This document shows, one piece after another, positions 8,553 to 18,109 of a DNA stretch of 64,000 nt. The first letter of the stretch is position 1, and each line of letters opens with the position of its first letter. This stretch comes from Ancylobacter sp. IITR112. GTDB lineage: Bacteria; Pseudomonadota; Alphaproteobacteria; Rhizobiales; Xanthobacteraceae. The notes below the pieces were generated by a model. The model was not told the origin of the DNA, ran no database searches, and worked only from the letters and a program-made list of their open reading frames with translations. The position numbers and the translations under genes were made by a program. The stretch covers positions 3,162,001 through 3,226,000 of the forward strand of contig NZ_JBGCUS010000001.1 in assembly GCF_041415945.1 (NCBI RefSeq), in the 5' to 3' direction.

Positions 8553-9671
8553 TCAACCCGCCGCTTGCAGCGCCTTGCGGAAGCGCAGCGCCGCCAGCCC
8601 GAAAAAGGCGGCGCCGATGGCGGCGAGCGCGAGAAGGTTCGGCCAGATCACCGCCAGCCCGGCACCGCGATAGAGCACCGCCTGCGACAGAGCGACGAAA
8701 TGGGTGGAGGGCGAGAGCTGCATCACATTCTGCAGCCAGGCGGGCATGCTCTCCATCGGCGTGGTGGAGCCGGACAGGAGGTTCATGACGATGAGGATCG
8801 GCATGACGATGAGGCCGAACTGCGCCATGGAGGTCGACACCGTCGCCACCAATATGCCGAGCGCCGTGACCGAGAACTGGTAGACCAGCATGGAGGCGAC
8901 GAAGAGCACGACGGAGCCCTGCACCGGCACGCCGAGAAGGCGCTCGACGACGATGATGAGCGACAGCGTCGCCGCCACCACGATGACGAGGCCATTGGCC
9001 CAGATCTTCGCCAGCATGATCTCGTTCGGGGTCACCGGCATGACGAGCAGATGCTCGATCGTGCCGTGCTCGCGCTCGCGGATCAGCGCCGCGCCGGAGA
9101 GGATGACGGCGAGCATGGTGACATTGTTGATGACCTGCATCACCGCCGTGAACCAGGCGGAGGTGAGATTGGCGTTGAATTTCGGCCGGATGACCAGGTT
9201 CACCGGCGTGGTGGCGCTGCCCCCCATCGCCGCCGCCACTTCCTGCGTCATGATGTTCTGGATGTAGGACGCGCCATTGCCGGCCTGCGACATGGCGGTG
9301 GCGTCGATGTCGAGCTGCAGCGCCGGGTCGCGGCCGGCGATCAGGTCGTGCTCGAATTTCGGCGGAATGGTGAGCACGAAGACATAGCGCCCGGCATCCA
9401 TCGCCGCGTCGACCTCGGGGGCGGAGAGCAGCACCGGCTCTTTGAAGAAGGGTTGCAGCAGCGCGTCGCGCAGGCGGCGGGACAGCGCGCTGTGGTCCTC
9501 GTCCACCACGGCCACCGCCGCGTTCTCCACCTCGAACTTGGCGCCGACCGAGACGGTGTAGACCGCCACCGTGAAGGTGTAGAGGATCAGCCCGGCCAGC
9601 ACGGGGTCGGCCTTCAGGCTGTACAGTTCCTTGACGCCGAGGCGCCAGATGCGAATGAGGCGGGCGAACAT
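8553..9671 (-). CDS. ABC-2 type permease (YhhJ-like)
   Basis: A 372-residue ABC-2 membrane permease with one N-terminal transmembrane segment (LILYTFTVAVYTVSVG). A large periplasmic domain follows, then about five C-terminal membrane helices. The conserved block REREHGTIEHLLVMPVTPNE is the hallmark of this family, which includes YhhJ and YbhR/YbhS. ATG 9671 is chosen: it lies 2 bp after the RbbA-like stop, and upstream in-frame sequence is non-family. The gene is third in a yhiI-rbbA-yhhJ-like operon, so it probably forms the export channel together with the permease half of the preceding protein. Substrates of such systems are mostly unknown; drugs and other hydrophobic compounds are typical suggestions. 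Confidence 0.9.
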   Translation of the reverse strand: MFARLIRIWRLGVKELYSLKADPVLAGLILYTFTVAVYTVSVGAKFEVENAAVAVVDEDHSALSRRLRDALLQPFFKEPVLLSAPEVDAAMDAGRYVFVLTIPPKFEHDLIAGRDPALQLDIDATAMSQAGNGASYIQNIMTQEVAAAMGGSATTPVNLVIRPKFNANLTSAWFTAVMQVINNVTMLAVILSGAALIREREHGTIEHLLVMPVTPNEIMLAKIWANGLVIVVAATLSLIIVVERLLGVPVQGSVVLFVASMLVYQFSVTALGILVATVSTSMAQFGLIVMPILIVMNLLSGSTTPMESMPAWLQNVMQLSPSTHFVALSQAVLYRGAGLAVIWPNLLALAAIGAAFFGLAALRFRKALQAAG

Positions 9672-9673
9672 GC

Positions 9674-12394
9674 TCACGCCCCCTGCTTGCGCAGCGCCAG
9701 CATGGCGCCGGCGATGAAGACGAGCGCCAGCGCGAACACCATGGCGATGTCGTGCCACAGCGCGCCGAAGCCGAGCGCCTTGGTGAAGGTGCCGACGCTC
9801 ACCTGCTGATACCAGGCCGAGGGGAAGGCGAGGCCCATCAGCCGCGCCCCGCCCGACAGCGAGGACACCGGCACCAGCAGGCCGGAGAAATTCACCGCCG
9901 GGATGATGGCGACAATGGCGGTGGCGAAGATCGCCGCCACCTGGCTCTTGACGAAGCTCGACACCAGCAGGCCGAAGGCGGTGGTGGAGAACACATAGAC
10001 CAGCGAGCCGAAGGCCAGCGTGGCGAAGGAGCCCTTCACCGGCACGGCGAACACCAGCCATGCCGCCACCACCATGGTGAGGAAGCTGACAAAGGCGATG
10101 GCGACATAGGGCAGTTGCTTGCCGAGCAGGAATTCGAACCGCGTCACCGGGGTCGACTGGAAATTGGTGATGGAGCCGGTCTCCTTCTCCTTCACCACGC
10201 CGAGCGCGCTCATGATGGCGGGGATCAGCACCAGCATCAGCATGATGACGTTCGGCACCATGGCGTTCACGCTCTTGAACGCCTGATTGTAGCGGTAGCG
10301 CGGCTCAAGGGTGAAGGGCGCGGTGGCGCTCGCCGTGCCGCTGGTGCGTTCTTCCGCGTCGGCAAGATAGCTCTGGGCGATGCCCTGCACATAGCCGCGG
10401 GTGGTCTCGGCGCGGAACGGCATGGAGCCGTCGAGCCAGACGCCGATTTCGGGTGAGCGCTCGCGCAGGAGGTCGCGGCCGAAATTCGGAGGGATTTCGA
10501 TGGCGAGCTTCAGTTCGCCGCTCTTCAGGCGGGTTTCCAGCTCCTCGATCGAGGATATGGGCGCATGGGTTTCGAAATAGCGCGAGCCCTCGAAGCTCTC
10601 CAGCACCTGCCGGCTCTGGGCGCTGCGGTCCTGGTCGAAGGCGGCATAGGGCAGCTTCTCGACATCGAAGGAGATGCCGTAGCCGAAGGTGAACAGGAGC
10701 AGGATCGGGCCGATGAGGGCGAAGGCGAGGCGGGCGGGGTCGCGGACTATTTCCAGCGCCTCGCGCCGAGCATAGGCCCACAGCCGGCCGGCATCGAAGC
10801 GCCTCACCGGCGCTAGCGTCGCCGGGCGTTGTTTCAGCTCGACGCTTCCCTCCTCGCGCCCCATGCCGGCCTCTTCCAGCACGGCGATGAACACTTCTTC
10901 CAGCGTGTCCATGCCGCGCTCGCGCTTCAGCGCCTCCGGCGTGCCCACCGCCAGCACCTTGCCGGCATGCATCAGCGAGATGCGGTCGCAGCGCTCGGCC
11001 TCGTTCATGAAATGGGTGGAGAGGAAGATCGTCACCCCATCCTGGCGCGAGAGTTCGATCAGCGTGCGCCAGAAGCCGTCGCGCGCCACCGGATCGACGC
11101 CGGAGGTCGGCTCGTCGAGGATGAGGATTTCCGGGCGATGGATTACCGCCACGGCGAGCTGCAACCGCTGGCGGATGCCGAGCGGCAGGCTTTCCGGGCG
11201 AACATCGGCGACGCCGGCGAGGTCGAAGCGCCGTTCCATCTCGGCGACGCGCGCCTCGATCTCGGGGATCTCGAACAATTGCGCGTGCAGCACCAGATTC
11301 TGCCGCACGGTGAGTTCGCCATAGAGCGAGAAGGCCTGCGACATGTAGCCGACGCGCTTGCGCGTTTCCATGTCGCCGCCAGCCAGCGGCGCGCCGAACA
11401 GCTTCGCCTCGCCCTCGCTGGCGGGCAGCAGCCCGGTGAGCATCTTCATCGTCGTCGACTTGCCCGAGCCGTTGGAGCCGAGAAAGCCGAAAATCTCGCC
11501 GCGCTCGATGCGGAAATTCACATGGTCGACGGCGACGAAATCGCCGAAGCGGCGGGTGAGGCCGTTGGCCTCGATCGCCGGCTCGCCATCATGGATCACC
11601 CGGGGCAGGTCCGGCAGCGGGCCGTCCTGCGCCCGCTCGGCCTCGGGGAGCAAAGCAACGAAGGCGCGCTCCAGCGTCGCCTCCCCCGCCTTGGCGCGGA
11701 TCTCGGCCGGCGTGCCGGTGGCGAGAACCTTGCCGGCATTCATCGCCGCCAGCCAGTCGAAGCGCTCGGCCTCCTCCATATAGGCGGTGGCGACGATGAC
11801 GCTCATGGAGGGGCGGCGCTCGCGCAGCCGCGCCATCAATTCCCAGAACTGCCGGCGCGACAGCGGGTCGATGCCGGTGGTCGGCTCGTCGAGAATGACG
11901 AGATCGGGATCATGGATCAGCGCGGCGCAGATGCCGAGCTTCTGCTTCATGCCGCCGGAGAGCTTGCCGGCCGGGCGCGCCGCGAAGGGGGCGAGGCCGG
12001 TGGCGGCCAGCAGTTCGGCGATGCGCTCTTCCCGCTCCGCCGCGCCCTGGCCGAACAGCCGGCCGAAAAAGTCGAGATTCTCCGCGATGGACAGCGTCGG
12101 GTAGAGGTTTCGCCCCAGCCCCTGCGGCATATAGGCGATGCGCCCGCCCGCCTGCCGGCGCCAGTCGCGCGACGCCATATCGCCGCCGAGCACACCGACA
12201 TGGCCGTCCTGAATACGGGTGACGCCAGCGGCGAGGCCGAGCAAAGTGGATTTGCCCACCCCGTCCGGACCGATCAGCCCGGCCATGCAGCCGGCCGGCA
12301 CGGCGAGGTCGACCCCGTCCAGCGCCAGCGTCCTGCCATAGCGATGGGTGACGCCGGCCAGCGCGACAACGGGCGCGCCCGCATCCCCGCTCAT
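9674..12394 (-). CDS. rbbA: Double-ATPase ABC transporter fused to permease (RbbA-like)
   Basis: A 906-residue fusion with two ATP-binding domains and a C-terminal ABC-2 permease, the same architecture and length as E. coli RbbA (YhiH). The first domain has Walker A GPDGVGKS, signature LSGGMKQKLG and Walker B LVILDEPTTGID. The second has GSNGSGKS, a degenerate signature LPLGIRQRLQ and ILILDEPTSGVD. The permease part contains VVKEKETGSITNFQSTPVTR and a cluster of C-terminal helices. The ATG at 12394 overlaps the stop of the HlyD-type gene as ATGA. With its neighbours it should form a tripartite-type exporter. E. coli RbbA is reported to be ribosome-associated, but nothing here tests that. Confidence 0.9.
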   Translation of the reverse strand: MSGDAGAPVVALAGVTHRYGRTLALDGVDLAVPAGCMAGLIGPDGVGKSTLLGLAAGVTRIQDGHVGVLGGDMASRDWRRQAGGRIAYMPQGLGRNLYPTLSIAENLDFFGRLFGQGAAEREERIAELLAATGLAPFAARPAGKLSGGMKQKLGICAALIHDPDLVILDEPTTGIDPLSRRQFWELMARLRERRPSMSVIVATAYMEEAERFDWLAAMNAGKVLATGTPAEIRAKAGEATLERAFVALLPEAERAQDGPLPDLPRVIHDGEPAIEANGLTRRFGDFVAVDHVNFRIERGEIFGFLGSNGSGKSTTMKMLTGLLPASEGEAKLFGAPLAGGDMETRKRVGYMSQAFSLYGELTVRQNLVLHAQLFEIPEIEARVAEMERRFDLAGVADVRPESLPLGIRQRLQLAVAVIHRPEILILDEPTSGVDPVARDGFWRTLIELSRQDGVTIFLSTHFMNEAERCDRISLMHAGKVLAVGTPEALKRERGMDTLEEVFIAVLEEAGMGREEGSVELKQRPATLAPVRRFDAGRLWAYARREALEIVRDPARLAFALIGPILLLFTFGYGISFDVEKLPYAAFDQDRSAQSRQVLESFEGSRYFETHAPISSIEELETRLKSGELKLAIEIPPNFGRDLLRERSPEIGVWLDGSMPFRAETTRGYVQGIAQSYLADAEERTSGTASATAPFTLEPRYRYNQAFKSVNAMVPNVIMLMLVLIPAIMSALGVVKEKETGSITNFQSTPVTRFEFLLGKQLPYVAIAFVSFLTMVVAAWLVFAVPVKGSFATLAFGSLVYVFSTTAFGLLVSSFVKSQVAAIFATAIVAIIPAVNFSGLLVPVSSLSGGARLMGLAFPSAWYQQVSVGTFTKALGFGALWHDIAMVFALALVFIAGAMLALRKQGA

Positions 12395-13440
12395 TGCGGC
12401 AGCTTGACCGCGAGAGTGTCGGGCCAGGGCGTCGCCGGATCGGTGCGGACATAGGCGAGGCCGCGCACGCCGGCCTTGACCCGGTCCTCATATTGCCGCA
12501 GCAGCTCCGGCGCGATGCGCAGCTTGGCGCGGAACATCAGCTTCTCGCGCTCATCCGCCGTTTCCACCGATTTCGGGGTGAACTGCGCGCCGGTGGCGAC
12601 GAAGCTCACCTTGGCCGGCACCACATATTCCGGCGCGGGATCGAGGATGATGCGCGCCTCGTCGCCCAGCGCCAGACGGCCGGCGATGCGGGCCGGCACG
12701 AACACGGTCATATAGACATCCGACAGGTCGAGCAGGGTGACGATGGGCGCGCCGGCCGCCACCACCTCGCCCGACTGCACCAGCTTGTATTCGACCCGCC
12801 CGCGCCGGGGCGCCCGCAGGGTGGAATCGTCGATCAGCGATTGCACCCGCGCCACTTCCGCCCGCGCCGCGTCGGCGGCGGCATCGGCCTCATCCAGCGA
12901 AGCCTGCGCCGCCTTCAGCGCGGCGAGCGCGACATTGAGCTGGCTCTGGCGCAGATCGAGCGACTGGGCCGTGCCGAAGCCGCTGTCCTTCAGCTTGGCG
13001 GCGCGCTCATATTCCTGTTCGGCGAGGGTGCGCTCGCTCTGGCGCTGGGCGATGGCGGCATCCGCCTCGGCGATCGCCTTTTCCGCCCGGCGCACCTGCG
13101 CCTGCGCACCGGCGAGCTGCGCCTCAAGCTCCGACGTGTCCATGCGGGCGACGACCTGCCCGGTCTCCACCGTCTGGCCTTCCTCCACCAGCACGGCGAG
13201 CACGCGGCCGGCGAGTTTGGCGGCGACCAGCACCTGCTCGGCCTCGATCCGCCCATTGGTGGAAAAGATGCCGGCCGGCAGCCGGTTGCCGGTGAGCTTG
13301 CCGATCAGCGCCTGCAGCCGCGCGCCGAGGGAGGCGGGCGGCGTAGTGGCCGCCCCCTCCTGCGCGCCGGCGGGATGCGCCAGAGCGGCCGCGAGCAGGA
13401 GCGCGAGAGAGAAAGCCTGGAACCGTCGCTGACCTGCCAT
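12391..13440 (-). CDS. HlyD-family periplasmic adaptor (YhiI-like)
   Basis: A 349-residue membrane fusion protein. A cleavable signal peptide is likely (hydrophobic FSLALLLAAALAHPAGA, residues about 10-26). A biotinyl-lipoyl half domain follows (RVLAVLVEEGQTVETGQVVARMD). Next comes a long Ala/Glu/Gln coiled-coil hairpin, and then the second lipoyl half and beta-barrel (LRAPRRGRVEYKLVQSGE). The family links an inner-membrane pump to an outer-membrane channel. It is the first gene of a three-gene operon with an RbbA-like ATPase/permease and a YhhJ-like permease. No outer-membrane factor is encoded nearby, so TolC would have to come from elsewhere. Confidence 0.9.
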   Translation of the reverse strand: MAGQRRFQAFSLALLLAAALAHPAGAQEGAATTPPASLGARLQALIGKLTGNRLPAGIFSTNGRIEAEQVLVAAKLAGRVLAVLVEEGQTVETGQVVARMDTSELEAQLAGAQAQVRRAEKAIAEADAAIAQRQSERTLAEQEYERAAKLKDSGFGTAQSLDLRQSQLNVALAALKAAQASLDEADAAADAARAEVARVQSLIDDSTLRAPRRGRVEYKLVQSGEVVAAGAPIVTLLDLSDVYMTVFVPARIAGRLALGDEARIILDPAPEYVVPAKVSFVATGAQFTPKSVETADEREKLMFRAKLRIAPELLRQYEDRVKAGVRGLAYVRTDPATPWPDTLAVKLPQ

Positions 13441-13567
13441 CGTGGCTCCCTAGGATTGCAGCCGCTCATCAAGAAAAGGATGGGGCGCCGCGCCGCATCC
13501 GCCAGTTGCTCGCGAAACATTGTCCACGAACAGATGCGCATGAGTAGCCGTCATTTGCACCTGCGTC

Positions 13568-13609
13568 TTGACCACGATCAACGAAGGGACGCCCATGAGC
13601 CTGTTGGAT
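13568..13609 (+). promoter_or_regulatory. FNR/FixK-like box and -10 element upstream of adh-xfp
   Basis: TTGACCACGATCAA at 13568-13581 matches the FNR/FixK half-site pattern TTGAT-N4-ATCAA with one mismatch. A weak -10-like TTGGAT lies at 13604-13609, which would put the start of transcription near 13616. The box would then centre at about -41.5, the classic class II activator position. It lies in the 199-bp region between the divergent exporter operon and the ADH gene. The geometry is seen directly; regulation by low oxygen is inferred. Confidence 0.6.
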
Positions 13610-13639
13610 GCCGCCGCCATCACCCGTGAGGTCCCCTTG

Positions 13640-14623
13640 ATGAAGGCCATGGTGCTCCACGCCACTGGCGAGGCGCTGCGTTTCGAACAGCGCGCGCTGC
13701 CGGCGCCCGGCCCCGGGGAAATCCGGGTGCGGGTGGAAGCCTGCGCCGTGTGCCGCACCGATCTTCACGTCGTCGACGGCGATCTGCCACCCGGCCCGCT
13801 GCCCATCATCCCCGGCCATGAGGTGGTCGGCCTTGTCGAGGCGCAGGGCGAGGGGGTGGATGCCCCGGCGCTCGGCACCCGCGTCGGCATTCCCTGGCTC
13901 GGCCACACTTGCGGCCACTGCCCCTATTGCGCCAGCCAGCGCGAGAACCTGTGCGACGCCCCCGCCTTCACCGGCTACACCCGCGATGGCGGCTTCGCCA
14001 GCCATGTGATCGCCGATGCCGCCTATTGCTTTCCGCTCATCGGCTTCGACGACCCCGTCGCCGCCGCGCCGCTGATGTGCGCCGGGCTGATCGGCTGGCG
14101 CACGCTGAAACTGGCGGGCGAGGCGCCGCGCGTCGGGCTCTATGGCTTCGGCGCCGCCGCCCATCTCATCGCCCAGCTCTGCCGCTGGCAGGGGCGCGAG
14201 GTCTATGCCTTCACCCGCGCGGGGGACGAGGGCGCGCAGCAGCTCGCCCTCTCGCTCGGCGCGGTCTGGGCCGGAAGCTCGGGCGAGGCGCCGCCGGTGC
14301 CGCTCGACGCCGCGCTGATCTTCGCCCCCGTCGGCGCGCTGGTGCCGCTCGCTTTGCGCGCGGTGCGAAAAGGCGGGCGGGTTGTGTGCGGCGGCATTCA
14401 TATGAGCGACATCCCGCAATTTCCCTATGCACTCCTATGGGAAGAGCGGCAGGTGCTCTCGGTCGCCAACCTCACCCGCGCCGATGCGCACGAATTCCTC
14501 GCCCTCGCCCCGCAGGCCGGGGTGCGGGCGACCACCCATGTCTACCGGCTGGAACAGGCCAATGACGCCCTCGCCGATCTACGCGCGGGCCATTTTCAGG
14601 GGGCGGCGGTGCTGGTGCCGTGA
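13640..14623 (+). CDS. Zinc-dependent alcohol dehydrogenase
   Basis: A 327-residue medium-chain dehydrogenase that interconverts alcohols and aldehydes with NAD(P). Catalytic zinc ligands are seen at Cys38 (CAVCRTD) and His60 (PGHEVVG). The structural zinc site is Cys91, Cys94, Cys97 and Cys105 (CGHCPYC...ENLC). The cofactor loop is [11 protein letters not shown] choose ATG 13640, with GAGG 8 nt upstream, because an ATG at 13595 would lie upstream of the predicted transcription start. If that promoter is wrong, 13595 remains possible. The stop lies 56 bp before phosphoketolase, suggesting one operon that handles acetyl-phosphate-derived C2 units or redox balance when oxygen is low. The natural substrate is not determined. 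Confidence 0.9.
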   Translation: MKAMVLHATGEALRFEQRALPAPGPGEIRVRVEACAVCRTDLHVVDGDLPPGPLPIIPGHEVVGLVEAQGEGVDAPALGTRVGIPWLGHTCGHCPYCASQRENLCDAPAFTGYTRDGGFASHVIADAAYCFPLIGFDDPVAAAPLMCAGLIGWRTLKLAGEAPRVGLYGFGAAAHLIAQLCRWQGREVYAFTRAGDEGAQQLALSLGAVWAGSSGEAPPVPLDAALIFAPVGALVPLALRAVRKGGRVVCGGIHMSDIPQFPYALLWEERQVLSVANLTRADAHEFLALAPQAGVRATTHVYRLEQANDALADLRAGHFQGAAVLVP

Positions 14624-14679
14624 CCCGGACGCGCAACGCCCTATCTCACCCAACGGTAACCCACGCAGAGGACAGATCA

Positions 14680-17055
14680 ATGGCATCGCAGCAGGCGACG
14701 GACACTCTCGCGCCGGACCTTCTCAACCGCATGAACGCCTGGTGGCGGGCGGCGAATTATCTCTCCGTCGGGCAGATCTACCTGCTCGCCAACCCGCTGC
14801 TGCGCGAGAAGCTGACGCTGGAGCATGTGAAGCCTCGCCTGCTCGGCCATTGGGGCACCACGCCGGGGCTGAACTTCCTCTACGTCCATCTCAACCGGCT
14901 GATCCGCGACACCGGCGCGGAAATCCTGTTCATCGCCGGCCCCGGCCATGGCGCGCCCGGCGTGGTGGCGGCGACCTATCTCGAAGGCACCTATAGCGAG
15001 CTCTACCCCGATGTCTCGCAGGACGAGGCCGGGCTGTGCCGGCTGTTCCGGCAGTTCTCCTTCCCCGGCGGCATTCCCAGCCACGCGGCGCCGGAAACCC
15101 CCGGCTCGATCCATGAGGGCGGCGAACTCGGCTATTCGCTCTCCCACGCCTATGGCGCGGTGCTGGACAATCCCGAGCTGATCGTCGCCTGCGTGGTCGG
15201 CGATGGCGAGGCGGAAACCGGCCCGCTCGCCACCTCCTGGCACGGCAACAAGTTCCTCAACCCCGCCAGCGACGGCGCGGTGCTGCCGATCCTGCACCTC
15301 AACGGCTACAAGATCGCCAACCCGACCGTGCTCGCCCGCATCCCGCATGAGGAGCTGAAAAGCCTGTTCGAGGGCTATGGCTACGAGCCGATCTTCGTCG
15401 AGGGTGAAGACCCCGAGCCGATGCACCAGGCGATGGCGGCGGCGCTGAATGAGGCGCATGGCAAGATCCGCGCGATCCAGGAGGCGGCGCGCACCCGCGG
15501 CGACACCGACCGCCCGCGCTGGCCGATGATCGTGCTGCGCTCGCCCAAGGGCTGGACCGGCCCGAAGACGGTGGACGGCAAGAAGGCGGAGGGCTTCTGG
15601 CGCTCGCACCAGGTGCCGTTCGCCGACATGTCGAAGCCCGAGCACCTGACCCTGCTCGAAGACTGGATGAAGAGCTACAAGCCGGACGAGCTGTTCGACG
15701 AGGCGGGGACGCTGAAGCCCGAGATCGCCGCGCTGGCGCCGGAGGGGGTGAAGCGCATGAGCGCCAACCCGCACGCCAATGGCGGCGCGCTGCGCCGGCC
15801 GCTGCGCCTGCCCGATTTCACCGCCTATGCGGTGGAGGTCGCCCATCCCGGCGAGAAGGAACTCGAATCCACCTTCATCATGGGCACCTTCCTGCGCGAC
15901 GTGATGAAGGAGAACGAGGCGGCGAAGAATTTCCGCGTCTTCGGCCCGGACGAGACCGCCTCCAACCGGCTGCAGGCGCTGTTCGAGGTGACCAACCGCG
16001 CCTGGGACGCGGAAACCCTTTCCTATGACGACCATCTCGCCCGCGACGGGCGGGTGATGGAAATGCTGTCCGAACATATGTGCCAGGGCTGGCTGGAGGG
16101 CTATCTGCTCACCGGCCGCCACGGGCTGTTCTCCTGCTACGAGGCGTTCATCCACATCGTCGATTCGATGTTCAACCAGCACGCCAAATGGCTGAAATCG
16201 TCCAAGGAGGTGGAATGGCGCCGGCCCATCGCCTCGCTCAACTATTTGCTGACCTCGCATGTGTGGCGCCAGGACCATAACGGCTTCAGCCATCAGGACC
16301 CCGGCTTCATCGACCATGTGGTGAACAAGAAGGCGGAGATCGTGCGCGTCTACCTGCCGCCGGACGCCAACACGCTGCTCTATGTCACCGACCACTGCCT
16401 GCGCTCGTGGAACCGGGTCAATGTCATCGTCGCCGGCAAGCAGCCCGCGCCGCAATGGCTCGACATGGACAGCGCGATCAAGCACTGCGCCAAGGGCATC
16501 GGCATGTGGGAATGGGCCTCCACCGATGGCGGCGTCGACCCCGACGTGGTGCTGGCCTGCGCCGGCGACGTGCCCACGCTGGAGACGCTGGCCGCCGCCG
16601 ACCTGCTGCGCGGCTTCTTCCCCGATCTCAAGGTGCGCGTGGTCAATGTGGTCGACCTGATGACGCTGCAGCCGCAGTCCGAGCACCCGCACGGCCTGTC
16701 GGAGACCGATTTCGACGCGCTTTTCACCACCGACAAGCCGGTCATCTTCGCCTATCACGGCTATCCCTGGCTGATCCACCGCCTCGCCTATCGCCGCACC
16801 AACCACGACAACATGCATGTGCGCGGCTATGTCGAGGAAGGCTCCACCACCACGCCCTTCGACATGGTGGTGCGCAACCGGCTGGACCGCTTCCACCTCG
16901 TCGCCGATGTGCTGGACCGGGTGCCGCAACTGAAGACCAACACCCATGTGCGCCAGGCGATCCGCGACAAGCTGACCGAGCACGCCCGCTATATCCGCGC
17001 CCACGGCCTCGACATGCCGGAAGTGCGGGAGTGGAAATGGTCGGGGGGCAAGTGA
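14680..17055 (+). CDS. xfp: Phosphoketolase (xylulose-5-P/fructose-6-P)
   Basis: A 791-residue thiamine-diphosphate enzyme that cleaves xylulose 5-phosphate or fructose 6-phosphate to acetyl phosphate plus an aldose phosphate. Family hallmarks are visible: [10 protein letters not shown] near the start, then [45 protein letters not shown] and the ThDP motif [19 protein letters not shown]. The C-terminal half has [13 protein letters not shown] and [17 protein letters not shown]. The length is standard. ATG 14680 has an AGAGGA site upstream. Acetate kinase or phosphotransacetylase is not in the window, so the fate of acetyl phosphate is unresolved. It is probably co-transcribed with the ADH from an FNR/FixK-type promoter. 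Confidence 0.96.
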   Translation: MASQQATDTLAPDLLNRMNAWWRAANYLSVGQIYLLANPLLREKLTLEHVKPRLLGHWGTTPGLNFLYVHLNRLIRDTGAEILFIAGPGHGAPGVVAATYLEGTYSELYPDVSQDEAGLCRLFRQFSFPGGIPSHAAPETPGSIHEGGELGYSLSHAYGAVLDNPELIVACVVGDGEAETGPLATSWHGNKFLNPASDGAVLPILHLNGYKIANPTVLARIPHEELKSLFEGYGYEPIFVEGEDPEPMHQAMAAALNEAHGKIRAIQEAARTRGDTDRPRWPMIVLRSPKGWTGPKTVDGKKAEGFWRSHQVPFADMSKPEHLTLLEDWMKSYKPDELFDEAGTLKPEIAALAPEGVKRMSANPHANGGALRRPLRLPDFTAYAVEVAHPGEKELESTFIMGTFLRDVMKENEAAKNFRVFGPDETASNRLQALFEVTNRAWDAETLSYDDHLARDGRVMEMLSEHMCQGWLEGYLLTGRHGLFSCYEAFIHIVDSMFNQHAKWLKSSKEVEWRRPIASLNYLLTSHVWRQDHNGFSHQDPGFIDHVVNKKAEIVRVYLPPDANTLLYVTDHCLRSWNRVNVIVAGKQPAPQWLDMDSAIKHCAKGIGMWEWASTDGGVDPDVVLACAGDVPTLETLAAADLLRGFFPDLKVRVVNVVDLMTLQPQSEHPHGLSETDFDALFTTDKPVIFAYHGYPWLIHRLAYRRTNHDNMHVRGYVEEGSTTTPFDMVVRNRLDRFHLVADVLDRVPQLKTNTHVRQAIRDKLTEHARYIRAHGLDMPEVREWKWSGGK

Positions 17056-17077
17056 GCGGCGTCCGCCGATGAGAAAC

Positions 17078-17107
17078 GAAGCCGGCAACGCAGCGTGTGC
17101 CGGCTTC
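17078..17107 (+). terminator. Hairpin downstream of phosphoketolase
   Basis: GAAGCCGGCA (17078-17087) and TGCCGGCTTC (17098-17107) form a perfect 10-bp stem with a 10-nt loop, 22 bp after the xfp stop. Only a weak pyrimidine run (TCCTC) follows. It is a good terminator candidate. Confidence 0.65.
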
Positions 17108-17175
17108 TCCTCGCATCCCTCCGCGATCCCGGCTCTCCGTCTTCGGCGGCGGCCGCGATGACGGCGTTAGACGAT

Positions 17176-17208
17176 TGCTCATGGTGTCCTGACAGGTGGC
17201 GGACAGCC
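17176..17208 (+). promoter_or_regulatory. Candidate operator upstream of the PepSY-TCS operon
   Basis: In the 212-bp gap before the PepSY gene, TGTCC and GGACA form an inverted repeat with an 11-nt spacer, and CTGACAG/CGGACAG form a near direct repeat 11 bp apart. Response regulators of the OmpR family usually bind such direct repeats, so this may be the autoregulatory site of the operon. The evidence is only the repeat and its position. Confidence 0.25.
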
Positions 17209-17267
17209 TCCTGCCGCTACGTTCCGGGTGTCGCCGCTGACGGCGATCACTGGATCAGGAAAGCATC

Positions 17268-17543
17268 ATGAAGAAGATCGTTGCCGGGCTCATAGCCTTC
17301 TCCGTCCTCGCGCCCGTCGCCGCTTTCGCCGGCCCTGTCTGCACGACGGAAGCCAAGGACAAGTGGATGACCGAGGACGCCATGAAGGCCAAGGTGGCCG
17401 AGATGGGCTACCAGAAGATCAAGACCTTCAAGGTCTCCGGCTCCTGCTATGAAATCTACGGCTACACCAAGGACAACAAGAAGGCCGAAGTTTACTTCAA
17501 CCCGGTGACCGGCGCCGTCGTGAAGTCCGAGATCGACGGATGA
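17268..17543 (+). CDS. Small periplasmic PepSY-domain protein
   Basis: A 91-residue exported protein. Residues 1-21 form a signal peptide (MKKIVAGLIAF...AAFA). The mature part has the PepSY pattern: KAKVAEMGYQKIKTFKVSG, then YEIYGYTKDNKKAEVYFNP and TGAVVKSE. Cys25 and Cys60 could form a disulfide. Small PepSY proteins often lie beside b-type cytochromes and two-component systems and are thought to act as periplasmic modulators. The stop overlaps the cytochrome b561 start (ATGA), and the kinase genes follow, so it is the first gene of a four-gene operon. Confidence 0.87.
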   Translation: MKKIVAGLIAFSVLAPVAAFAGPVCTTEAKDKWMTEDAMKAKVAEMGYQKIKTFKVSGSCYEIYGYTKDNKKAEVYFNPVTGAVVKSEIDG

Positions 17544-18103
17544 CCGACAGGGTCGCTCAGGCCGGCGGCGTCTCGCCGTCGGCCGCGGGCGCCAGCGTCC
17601 GGGTGTGGGATCCGGTCGTGCGCCTGTTCCACTGGACCGTCGTCGCCGGCTGCGTCCTCAACCTGTTCGTTCTGGAAGATGGCGAACTACCGCACAAGAT
17701 TGTCGGCTATGCCGTCGCCGCCGCTCTGGCCGTCCGCCTCGTCTGGGGCTTCATCGGCACAAAGCACGCACGTTTTGCCGACTTCATTCCGACGCCCTCC
17801 CGGCTCATCGCCTATGTCCGCGCCTTGCTGCGCGGCGAGGAACCGCGCATGCTCGGCCACAACCCGGCCGGGGCGGTGATGATGCTGGCGCTGATGGCGC
17901 TGCTCGCCGCCGTCTGCCTCACCGGCTGGATGACGACGCTCGACGCCTTCTGGGGCGAGGACTGGCTGGAGGCGCTTCACGAAGGCCTCGCCAATGCCAT
18001 ACTGGTGCTTGCCCTGCTGCACGCGGCGGCGGCGCTGTTCGAAAGCTGGCGTCACCGCGAGAACCTCGTATGGTCCATGGTGACGGGTTGGAAAAGACGG
18101 TGA
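17540..18103 (+). CDS. Cytochrome b561-family membrane protein
   Basis: A 187-residue di-haem-type cytochrome b of the bacterial b561/HupC-like family. It starts with VRVWDPVVRLFHWTVVAG, where the His in FHW is a likely haem ligand. Four membrane segments follow, including IVGYAVAAALAVRLVWGFIG. A second conserved region is LHEGLANAILVLALLHAAAA, with His residues suited to haem binding. It probably moves electrons through the inner membrane, perhaps with the PepSY protein as a soluble partner. It overlaps the PepSY gene by 4 bp and precedes the response regulator by 6 bp. Confidence 0.88.
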   Translation: MTDRVAQAGGVSPSAAGASVRVWDPVVRLFHWTVVAGCVLNLFVLEDGELPHKIVGYAVAAALAVRLVWGFIGTKHARFADFIPTPSRLIAYVRALLRGEEPRMLGHNPAGAVMMLALMALLAAVCLTGWMTTLDAFWGEDWLEALHEGLANAILVLALLHAAAALFESWRHRENLVWSMVTGWKRR

Positions 18104-18109
18104 GCGCGG

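Noticed and set aside
13568..13639. TTG 13568 or ATG 13595 as start of the ADH
   Set aside because: TTG 13568 is the first base of the FNR/FixK-like box, and both lie before the predicted transcription start near 13616. ATG 13640 has a better placed Shine-Dalgarno site.
14677..17088. 803-residue antisense ORF opposite phosphoketolase
   Set aside because: It is a mirror of codon bias in a GC-rich gene, full of His/Arg/Gly repeats, with no recognisable domain.
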